From assembly GCA_028583685.1 (NCBI GenBank), contig JAMXIF010001195.1, forward strand, positions 16,368,274 to 16,432,273: a DNA stretch of 64,000 nucleotides. Direction: 5' to 3'. This stretch comes from Petaurus breviceps papuanus. Its lineage: Eukaryota > Chordata > Mammalia > Diprotodontia > Petauridae. Positions within the stretch are counted from its first letter, which is position 1. Each line of letters starts with the position of its first letter. The position numbers were made by a program, and so were the translations under genes. Below the pieces are notes generated by a model. That model had not been told where the DNA came from. It did no database searches and worked only from the letters and a program-made list of their open reading frames with translations. This document shows positions 55,901 through 62,799 of the stretch, piece by piece.

Positions 55901-58347
55901 TGCTGGAGTGGAAACTTTTAATTTTTTTAAACAGGAATGGCAATTATATCTCAGAAAGTAACTGCAAAAATAGGTAAGAGAGAGGAAGGAGACTAAATTA
56001 TGCTTATAAGCACAATAAAAAAAATGCAATGACTACAATGTATGCACTAAATTACAGTACTTAGTGGAAAAGATAAATTACAAACAGACACTTGGTAAAT
56101 CAATATGTCTCAAGAGTTAGAGAAATCTAAAAAATGAATGATAAATATGAAAAACATTAGAGATCTAAACAGAATATGTTTGAAACATTGATAAGACTTT
56201 TGGTAATTACTGAACAGAAATCTTAAATATATTTTTCAGCATCACATGGCACCTACACAAAAAATAAGTATACTCTAGGGAACAAATAACTCATATAAAT
56301 AAAGAAATGATATTTGCGGTGGGTTCCAATTTTAGCCACCAGAAAAGAAAAATCTGTTAGTCATTTCATGGTAAAGACAAAGGAAATTTAAACATAAATC
56401 AGTAGCTGACAGAAGAATGACCAAAGGCCTGGTTTTGGATCATAGAACCTAAAATTATGTAAAGTAGAAAATGCTTTTATCCTTAAATACAATGTATCAG
56501 AATATGAAAAAACAAAATAAAACAAAAGGTAAATTCTGTTTTTTCTTGTAAAAGCAGAGAAACAAATCATTAAAATCGGAAAGGAAACTGAAGATATGAA
56601 ATATATCAATTATAAACTATAAGACACAAAAGTTAATCAATAGGTGAAAATACAAATAATACTGTCTTAAGCAGATGTTAAATAATGATATCCTAAATAA
56701 TGAGTAAGGGTTCTCCCCTGCAGAAGTGGAAAATCCACGGGTACTGAACACTGCATATATTTCCAATTTTTTCCCCAGTGTATTGATGAGTTTGGCTGAT
56801 TTTTTTCTCTTCTTTCTCATTTTCCTTTATCTTCTTTAAAAAAAAAATTATTTGTTATAGGGGATGGATTTCTAGGAGGGGGAGATGAAAAGGATATTAG
56901 GAGAAATTCTGGGAATGTAAAAACAAAAGAAATCAATAAAAATTCATTTTAAAAAAGAATGTGTTGAAGAATAAATCACAGACATGAAATAACACTAAGA
57001 AGCAGAAATAATAAAGAAAAGAATAATGATGCAAAAAATTCCAAAATTTGGATATAACTAAAGCAATCCTTAAAGGAAACTTTTAATCTAAGATTTATAC
57101 TAAAAAGAGAAAGAAAAGACCAATAAATTAAACATGAACCTAAAAAAAAAAAGAATGTAAATGATGGGAAAACTATTGTTGGAGCGATTGTGGAAAGACA
57201 AGCATAGTAAAATTCGCTGCTTGTCGAAACTATAAATTGGTTGAACCAATATGGAAAACAATGCAAGAATTATGTAAAAAATAACGGAAATATTCATAAC
57301 CTCTGACACTATTCCAAGGAGACTGAAATATGCACCAACAAGAAAAGCAATTTTCAAGAAGCAAATTACTCCATAGCCCAAGGGAGTTGGGTAATAAGAA
57401 ATTATCCGTGCAAAAAAAGACCTATCTTTAAAAAATGTTGATAGCATCATTGTTTGTAATAATACAAAACTGGAAGTAAAATATGTCTAATTGATTAGAA
57501 ATGGCTAGCCAAATGAGAAAGAAAGATAATGATGCAACATTATTGTACCACAAGAAATGATGATGATGATGATGACAATAACAGTAACAACAACAACAGC
57601 AGCAAGCACTTAGGCAGTACCTACTGTGTGTGGGGGGTGTGCTAACTGCTTTACAAATACCATCTCATTTGGTCTTCACAAGAGCCCTGGGAGGGAGGTG
57701 GTCATTTTAGTGATGAGGAAACTGAGGCAAACGAAGTCAACTTTAGTGCCCAAGGTCACATAGCTAGCCAGGATTCGGAGAAACCGAGGAAGACTCCCAT
57801 GAAGTGACACAAAAAGAGGAAGGCAGAGTCAAAATAACTAAATGAACAATACTACAGTAATGTAATAAAGTTGATCATGGAGAAGCAAAATGCTGGTTAA
57901 ATATCATTGTCAATGACAGTAATTTATCATGAATTTCCCTATTTTTCTTGTTAGTAATAGTTTTTTTTTTCAGAGAATGTACTTTGCAAAGAGTTGTTTT
58001 GCTAGTTAGTGTGTTGTGTCAAAATAAATGCAACTAAAAAAAAGAAAATGCCAAAAGGTATTTTTGTCTTGTGGTGGTGAGTGATGAAGACTGAGCTGCC
58101 TGGGGCATGAGCAACATGAACATGACAAAGACACATGTCATACGTACCATCAGAAAATTTTCTCTTCGTGGCAAAGACTTTTGATCTGTCAGGCGGAGGC
58201 CATTCTCTAAAACTACTTGCTATTGTGCTTTCTGCATCATCATCAGTTCCTATCAGAGAGCTGCGATAACAGTACAATGGATGCCATTTTTCCCCTTTAC
58301 AAGTCAACAACATGTGGTCTGTAACAAATTCCTGCAGGTAGTAATAC
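43772..58347 (-). CDS. Unidentified multi-exon gene, C-terminal 267 residues
   Basis: Five minus-strand exons (58148-58347, 48329-48488, 46470-46554, 44432-44595, 43772-43967; 805 nt) join with all phases matching (1 base in; 1/2, 2/1, 0/0, 2/1; stop). I do not recognise the protein. It starts with an aromatic-rich block (YYYLQEFVTDHMLL, EKWHPLYCYRSSLIG), passes through Ser/Thr/Glu-rich, probably disordered sequence and an acidic patch (12 of 28 residues Asp/Glu), and ends in a compact-looking block (CPLWGGNKNILIFSDFHVDK, WKQQLYEVGLSLDPGP) and a basic SFRSKEK tail. No signal peptide, membrane segment or zinc finger is visible in this part. It converges on PPP2R3B. More 5' exons lie right of the window or were missed. 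Confidence 0.75.
44432..44595 (-). CDS. Unidentified gene, penultimate exon
   Basis: This 164-nt exon encodes REPEITCQQLICSAGVGAAS, then GESQELLPLAKTSEDAKQGP and SSMGGSASPEEHLY plus two bases. The acceptor CCTACACAG has a weak pyrimidine tract; the donor is CCA|GTGAGA. I found it by searching for an exon with phase 0 in and 2 out, which the neighbours required. It lies in a GC-richer island. Confidence 0.65.
45180..45370 (+). repeat. MIR, sense, degraded
   Basis: 'gcattggatttggaatcaga', 'gagcctcaatttccttgtct', 'ataaaatggggatcataatc'. Confidence 0.65.
45371..45834. other. Intron of the minus-strand gene, no recognised element
   Basis: AT-rich. Nothing specific recognised. Confidence 0.35.
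45835..45985 (-). repeat. THER/MIR-type SINE, antisense
   Basis: 'ccccatttcacaaaggaagg', 'agtgacttgctcaaggtcat', 'tggatttgaactctgttctt', 'accaagctgcctct'. Confidence 0.8.
46227..46386 (+). CDS. Exon-like plus-strand ORF (hypothetical)
   Basis: This 160-nt stretch lies between a good acceptor (CCCTTTTCTTCTTAG, or CCTTCCTAG a few bases on) and a GTAAGC donor, inside an open frame of 96 codons (46171-46461). It encodes a basic segment (EHVRTRSKGKVHKRQVRPKR) then TPTEQEPTRNAALPSEAENE. No partner exon or domain recognised. It is antisense to an intron of the unidentified gene and only 84 bp from its exon at 46470, so it could be chance in a GC-richer island. Confidence 0.25.
46470..46554 (-). CDS. 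Unidentified gene, acidic exon
   Basis: This 85-nt exon has a strong acceptor (GTTCCCTTTTCCCAG) and donor (GAG|GTAACT). It encodes MAESPEAEALPGEQAEDPED, then IDVLDTDE, an acidic, probably disordered linker. Confidence 0.8.
46555..47846. other. Intron of the minus-strand gene, no recognised element
   Basis: About 1.3 kb without recognised repeats. A T/A run lies near 46700-46750. Confidence 0.4.
47847..47945 (-). mobile_element. Fold-back hAT-type MITE fragment (copy 4)
   Basis: 'cagggctcgtgaggaaccag', 'ggccacatgtggtactctag' and 'cctttgactgaatccaaac' match one arm of the copies at 2986, 8554 and 36466. The rest is missing. Confidence 0.7.
48329..48488 (-). CDS. Unidentified gene, Ser/Thr-rich exon
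   Basis: This 160-nt exon has acceptor CTGCTTGTTTATAG|GG and donor CAG|GTAACG. It encodes (G)NITDISLPGSSREQTDLQ, then SDSQLSYFSWGSKTVTSEEN and IVGEPSPPAEDTAL. The composition suggests a disordered, phosphorylatable region. Confidence 0.8.
48489..49394. other. Intron of the minus-strand gene, no recognised element
   Basis: A 62-codon plus-strand ORF (48514-48702) has no splice context and looks like chance. No repeats recognised. Confidence 0.35.
49395..50760 (+). repeat. L1 3' fragments, sense (several pieces)
   Basis: Three overlapping L1 3' regions: 49440-49690 ('caatatatgctataagaaat'), 49690-49865 ('tattcacaaccatttatcta', 'aatcacaataaccctgaggt') and 50180-50740 ('tttatagcagttttctttgt', 'ctatgaactgatatagaatg'). 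The repeated 3' content shows at least two separate, 5'-truncated copies. Confidence 0.75.
50776..50949 (+). repeat. Marsupial tRNA-SINE, sense, perfect TSD
   Basis: Complete copy with a long A tail, flanked by the perfect 13-bp duplication agaaaggtgacag (50763-50775 and 50950-50962). With its CpG sites intact, it is one of the youngest insertions here. Confidence 0.94.
50963..51289. other. Intron of the minus-strand gene, no recognised element
   Basis: AT-rich. Possibly an L1 3' remnant near 50963-51020, otherwise unassigned. Confidence 0.35.
51290..51560 (+). other. Unassigned segment with overlapping ORFs
   Basis: Two overlapping plus-strand frames (51304-51549, 81 codons; 51350-51652, 100 codons) in a GC-richer patch within AT-rich DNA. 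They encode no domain I recognise. It could be a decayed mobile element. Confidence 0.3.
51700..51930 (-). repeat. MIR, antisense, degraded
   Basis: 'ttacacaatgcttatgtaat', 'cctgggttacagataagaag', 'aagctcagagacttgcccca'. Confidence 0.65.
51931..52279. other. Intron, no recognised element
   Basis: AT-rich. Nothing specific recognised. Confidence 0.35.
52280..52580. repeat. Two decayed MIR-like fragments
   Basis: 'taccctcattttacaaaatg' and, further on, 'ggataaatgacttgcccaaa' resemble antisense MIR cores. The interval between them is unassigned. Confidence 0.5.
52581..53500. other. Intron, mostly unassigned
   Basis: AT-rich. A short antisense L2 3' end may lie at about 53015-53100 ('cttgccctcacgaagcttaa'). 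No exon-like structure. Confidence 0.4.
53501..54130 (-). repeat. L2, antisense, left part of a split copy
   Basis: 'gtccctgtcttcaaggagtt', 'gacttgaaagaagccaggga', 'ggttatgaaggattttaaaa', 'gaaaatggactagaatgggg'. The minus-strand ORF at 53683-53952 is an L2 ORF2 remnant. It breaks at an L1 near 54131. Confidence 0.87.
54131..54750 (+). mobile_element. 5'-truncated L1, sense, inserted in L2
   Basis: L1 3' region: 'gacccagcaataacactcct', 'gtttacagcagctctctttg', 'gctgaacaagttgtggtgtg', 'actactgtgctataagaaat'. It includes a TA/CA microsatellite at about 54525-54595 and a G run at 54734-54744. The flanks agaaggctatt (about 54136) and agaaggaggctatt (about 54750) look like target copies. Confidence 0.82.
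54751..55150 (-). repeat. L2, antisense, right part of the split copy
   Basis: 'gaggctattgcaatagtcta', 'aaggtctgcaccagaatggt', 'ttcagctttggacatgatga', 'ctgagaaccatctgcagaga'. The minus-strand ORF includes ITSQLDYCNSLLL, the L2 reverse transcriptase C-terminal motif. Confidence 0.88.
55151..55689. other. Intron, no recognised element
   Basis: Purine-rich stretch with chance ORFs (55181-55369, 55320-55505). Nothing recognised. Confidence 0.4.
55690..56955 (+). repeat. Old L1, sense: ORF2 remnant and 3' UTR
   Basis: ORF2-like 'ttttcagcatcacatggcac' near 56240 parallels the L1 at 26150. 56700-56955 is the L1 3' UTR ('gtgtattgatgagtttggct', 'atttctaggagggggagatg', 'aatcaataaaaattcatttt'). The pieces may come from two copies. 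Confidence 0.7.
57555..57604. repeat. (GAT)n/(CAA)n microsatellite
   Basis: Runs of GAT then AAC/AGC triplets that grow out of the L1 string 'aaatgatga'. Confidence 0.9.
57605..57775 (-). repeat. MIR/THER core-SINE, antisense, inside L1
   Basis: 'taccatctcatttggtcttc', 'agtgatgaggaaactgaggc', 'cccaaggtcacatagctagc'. Confidence 0.8.
58148..58347 (-). CDS. Unidentified gene, first visible exon
   Basis: This 200-nt exon has acceptor TTTTCTCTTGCCTGCAG (minus strand) and donor GATG|GTACGT. It encodes YYYLQEFVTDHMLLTCKGEK, then WHPLYCYRSSLIGTDDDAES, TIASSFREWPPPDRSKVFAT and KRKFSD. A second in-frame CTGCAG acceptor lies 16 nt inside the exon, but using it would change the phase needed from the upstream exon. 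The acceptor lies in a perfect palindrome (58331-58354). Confidence 0.78.
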
Positions 58348-58354
58348 CTGCAGG
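58331..58354. repeat. Perfect 10-bp inverted repeat at a splice acceptor
   Basis: CCTGCAGGTA, a 4-base spacer GTAA, then TACCTGCAGG. It spans the acceptor of the first visible exon of the unidentified gene, with a CTGCAG in each arm. Confidence 0.95.
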
Positions 58355-58504
58355 CAAGAGAAAATGAAAGTGAAACATGAAGCCCACATACTCACTTGAA
58401 AACAACTAGAAATATTCACTAGATCACAGAATATTAAAGCTAGAAGGAGCCTAAGATACTCTGCTCACATTACGGATGAGGAAACTCAAGTCGAAAGATA
58501 TATA

Positions 58505-59410
58505 GTTAATCAATCAACAAGCATTTATTAAATGGCTACTATGTGGCATGCACTGTACTGAGGATAAAGGTAAAACAGTCCCTGCCCCAATGGGGCGTAC
58601 ATTCTATAGGGAGAGACAACATATATAAAGATAAGTATATACAAAATCAATATGAGATCATCTTTTGGGGAAGGCCTTACAAACTGCAGGAGAATAAAGA
58701 AAGGCTTTATGTAAGAGGTAATGTTTGAACTGAATTTTAAAGAAAAATAACAGATTCTAAGGGGCATATAGGTAAGGAACTACAGACCAAGAATGAGGGA
58801 GAGTGCAAAGGCATGGGTATAGCAGATAAAGTATGGTTTAAGACAAACAGTCAAAAAGGCAAGCTTGGCGAAATCATAAAGTACTTAAAAGGAGTAATCT
58901 GTAACAAAACTAGAAAACTGGAATCTGACTGGAACCAGATTCTGGAGGGCTTTAAATGCCAAAGAAATTCATACTTGGTCTTAGAGAACAGAGAGCCACC
59001 AGAGTTCATTAAGCAGGGAGCTAACACGGGCAAAATTGTGCTTCAGAAAAATCACTGTCTTGAAAGTACCAAGACAGACAGGGAAGGGAGAGACTGGAGA
59101 CTACTGTAACAGTCTAGGCCACAGGTGATGAGGTCATTCATACCAATCAAACACCTGACCTAGGGTGGTGGCCATGTGAGTGGAGAGAAAGCTACAGATA
59201 AAAAAAGAGATGTGGAGGCAGAATCAACAAGACTTGGCAGCTGACTGGATACTTGAGATGAAGTCAAGTGAGAAACTGAGAATGAATCTGAGGGTGAGAA
59301 CTTAGGCAGCTGGAAAGAAGCTCGTGCTCTCAACAGAAATAGAGTTCAGAGGACGGGCAGGTTTGGGGCAAAGATAATAAATTCTGTTGTTCCGGATATA
59401 GAATTTTTTA
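58505..59410 (-). repeat. L2, antisense
   Basis: From the 3' terminus complement ('caagcatttattaaatggct') through 'tggagggctttaaatgccaa', 'aaatcactgtcttgaaagta' and 'aacagtctaggccacaggtg' to 'aaagataataaattctgttg'. Confidence 0.88.
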
Positions 59411-59584
59411 CTTGTGTGTGTTTTTTGTCTGATGTTCTTACTGTTAATTAGACTCCTCAGAACAGTTAATGACATGGTGATGAGGCTGTTTTCAATTTCT
59501 TCACTTCCTTTCTTCAGTCACTGGCAATTAGAGAACAAGTAAATACAGGGAGGATTTTTTTTCCCACATTATAGACACCAGGGG

Positions 59585-61060
59585 AAAAGAAAAAGGCTGG
59601 AAAGTAGAGAGGGGACCATAAGGATCACGTGAAGATTCTATGGGACCACATGCCACCAACCAGTTCCTAACTTCTATTCTCTCTCCTCAGGTCACTCCTT
59701 AGAGGTGGGCAGTGTGTTTCTAGACCACTGCTTACCATCATCCTTCAGTGACTTTTCTTCTCATTTGTCAAGTCTCTGTCAGGATTGTGACCGAACAAAG
59801 GGCGCCATGCCAGGATCAGAAGCAGGGGGAATCTCTTGTATGTTCTGCTGTCCCTGGAGACTTTTCCTCTTTCAGTCCATTTAATGTGTTTGTTCCGCTC
59901 TCTCCTTATCCTTGTTTCTGCCTTTACTGAACTTTCACTCATCTTTTTCAATGGAGCTTAAATCTTTCTAACTCACCCTCACCATCATCCTTAGACCCTC
60001 CAGCACTAATGCTGAAGATCACTCTAGCAACAGGACCTCTCAATTCTTCAACCTACTCCACTTCAATGATGTCCTTTTCACCCCACTTCAGCCACACATC
60101 CATATGGCCATATCTTTGTTCTCATTATCCCTTACAACTCCATCTCTGAGACGGACTCCAATCTACAAACAACCTGCAGACTCTGGCAATGGTGAAGGCT
60201 TAAGTTCTCCAGAACTACAAGGACACTGTGAACATGACTTCCTATCCTTCTCTTACTCATATTAACCTTAATCTTCAGCTTAATAATGGCTGAAAGTTCA
60301 ATGGTCCCTTGAACTATTCCTATTTTCTGGTTCCTCTTCCCCAACTCTGGCTTAGTTTACCTTGCCCCCCCCCCAGCTTTGATCTCAAAGCCAGTTAGTT
60401 CCAGGTTAAATCCTGTCTTTGCCGCATAGCATGGATGCCACCAAGCTAGTCACTTAATGTTTCAGTTCTCTAGACAAATAACTAAGTCTACAGGTTGGAA
60501 AGAAAGTGATTACCTATATGGCAAAGGGAGTAGCCTGTTAAAATGAACTTGGGAAAAAGAAAAAGGCTGAAAAGTGGGAAGACTATCATAAAGAGCAAAC
60601 TCAGACTCCAACAGACCATGTCACAAAACCAGTTCGTACGTTGCTTCTAATATTTCTGCACTTGCCATACCGTGTACCCAGAATCCTACAAGAACGAAAT
60701 GACAGAGCAAATGATTTTCCTTTTCACCTTTAGTAAAAATCCCAAATAGTTTCTGTTCTCACCACTCATTCTACCCTTCCTTCACAGATGACTGAGAATG
60801 ATCCTTCATTTAGGAAACAGACCATTTAACACTCATTTCCTTAGCCATGCTCCTTCATTACTCAAATGTATTTCCCTCTAGTCACAGTAAGTCCAGCATA
60901 AACCCTGATACTCATGAAGATTTGTGCTTCACACCTTTGATCTCACTACCTCAGATCTCAAAGAATTTCTCTAACAGGCAGCTCCTCTCATCCAGGCACT
61001 GCTAATTTCTCTCTTACCACGGGCTTGGCTTTCCCATCATACCAAGGTTATGTATGGACC
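59585..61060 (+). repeat. L2-like sense pieces with an internal duplication and a MIR
   Basis: 59960-60345 matches the L2 ORF2 endonuclease region ('aattcttcaacctactccac', 'acatccatatggccatatct'). A MIR-like piece lies at about 60380-60530. The blocks starting at 59585 and 60552 resemble each other (both have 'gaaaaaggctg' followed by 'aaccagtt'), so two copies of the same upstream sequence are present. The assignment of those blocks to L2 is tentative. Confidence 0.55.
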
Positions 61061-61104
61061 TTTAGAAAAAGTGCAAGTAGGAATCAAGTGACTATCGTAA
61101 TGAC

Positions 61105-62028
61105 TAGCTCTATTCAGTCAATGAATAATCATTTACTATGTGCCTATTACACCCAGGCATTGCACTAAGTACTGGGGATACAAGAAACAGCAAAGGACAG
61201 TTTCTACCCTCAAGAGGTTCACAATCTAATGGAAGGGATACAACATACAAACAACTATATGCAAATAAGCTATACACAAGATAAAGAGGAAATAACTGAT
61301 TGAAGGCACTAGAAAGTGAAATTTTAGTTGGAACTTGAAAGAAGCCAGGGAAGTCAAGAGGCAGAGATAAGGAGGAAGGAGATTCTAGTCATATGGGAGA
61401 GCAAGAACGAGGCCCTGAGCTGGGTAATGTCTTATTCAAAGAACAGCAAGGAGACTGAGTGTCACTGGATAAAAGGTGCGTGGTGGGGTGTAAGATGTAA
61501 CAAGACTGAAACAGCAGGGAGGGCTTTAAATGCCAACAATTTTTTTTTTAAATTTGATTCTGGAGGTAACAGGGAATCATTGGAATTTACTGAATATGGG
61601 GGATGGGGATGGGTGACAAGGTCAGACCTGAAGAACTTTAAGAAAATTATTTTGGAAGCTGAGTTTAAGATAACCTGGAATGGAGAGAGACTTGTGGCAA
61701 GCAGACCAACCAGCATGTTACTGTAATAATCCAAATGTGAGGAGATTTAGGGCCTGCGCCAGGGTAGCAGCAGTATGTTACAAAGGGAAAACTGACAGGT
61801 GATGGCAAAAGAGTGACACTGGGGGAGGGGACTGAGAAATAGTGAGGAGTTAAGGATGACATTTAAGTTACAAGCCTGGAGCACAGAGATGATAGTGGTG
61901 CCCTCCACATAACATGGGAGTTTTGAAGGGAAATAGCGGGTTGGGGTATTACAACTAGTCCAGAGAGAGATAAAGGAGATATGAGGGTCACACTGAGTAT
62001 TAGACCCAATGGATATCAACGAGACATT
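61105..62028 (-). repeat. L2, antisense
   Basis: Continuous complement of L2: 'aataatcatttactatgtgc', 'acttgaaagaagccagggaa', 'agcaaggagactgagtgtca', 'gggcctgcgccagggtagca', 'acaagcctggagcacagaga'. The plus-strand 132-codon ORF at 61328-61726 is its shadow. Confidence 0.9.
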
Positions 62029-62034
62029 TTTTTT

Positions 62035-62640
62035 AAACTGTTCATATCTGATGCTTATTCTGCCTCTCTAACCACTCTTTAACTCCCACTTTAACAAAAC
62101 CCTTAAATTCCACTCTCACCACTCAACTGGAGCTGCACATTCAAACATCAACAACCTTCTAGAGTAATGGTGCCAAATTCAAATAGAAACAGGAGTCATT
62201 AAACTGTACACATGGATCCCTGCAGGCCATGTACTTAGAAAACCATGTATTAATATTATAGGTGTTTTACTGTATTATATAGAGGTTTTATCATATTTTT
62301 ATTCTGTCAGAGTTTCCAATTACATTTTAACCTGCCCTCACTTTTTGAGGTACCCTCAGGAGTGTTGTGGGGGGGAGTCACATGTCTGAAATCTCTGTTC
62401 TACAGTAATTGCCAAATCCATGGTTTTTTTGTCATTATTCATCTTCCTTGACTTTGTTACAGCTGATGGCTCTGCTGACCACTTTTGTCCTACTAGGATC
62501 AATTTCTTTTCCTTTGACTTCCTACTTCAAAAACCATTCAGATTTTTTCCTCCTTCTACATCTCTAACTGCTCAGATGAAAGGAGAGACAGGTAGCAGGA
62601 TAACAAGATAACAATCATGAAATGCCAGAACAGAAAGAGT
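62035..62640 (+). repeat. L2, sense, split by an hAT element
   Basis: 'ttaaattccactctcaccac' to 'caacaaccttct', then after the insert 'taattgccaaatccatgg' and 'atcttccttgactttgttac'. Removal of the insert restores the L2 order. Confidence 0.8.
62165..62397 (+). mobile_element. hAT (Charlie-like) non-autonomous element with 8-bp TSD
   Basis: A 233-bp element whose ends (TAATGGTGCCAAATTC and GTCTGAAATCTCTG) are decayed versions of inverted CAGGGGTGTCAAA-type termini. The flanks ttctagag (62157-62164) and ttctacag (62398-62405) differ by one base, an 8-bp duplication as expected for hAT. It has no coding capacity. Confidence 0.85.
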
Positions 62641-62799
62641 GCTCTCTTGGTCTTCGGTCAACAGTGTCAAATGAAGTAGACTTCTCCAAGACGACTGGTA
62701 AGAAGGCAGACTAATCAGCTCCTATACACCTATTCCAACAAAAGTCTGAAATTCTCACCAGTTTGATTAATGATCAAGAAATACATTTTTATTGACTTT

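Larger units (their letters stand above)
56956..57960 (+). repeat. Second L1, sense, interrupted by a MIR
   Basis: 'aactaaagcaatccttaaag' (ORF2), 'tggttgaaccaatatggaaa' and 'gtaccacaagaaatgatgat' (3' part). After a microsatellite and MIR (57555-57775) it resumes with 'cccatgaagtgacacaaaaa'. Confidence 0.7.

Noticed and set aside
58543-59109. 61- and 98-codon plus-strand ORFs
   Set aside because: They are complements of L2 and have no start or splice context.
61328-61726. 132-codon plus-strand ORF
   Set aside because: It is the complement of L2 ORF2, without splice context.
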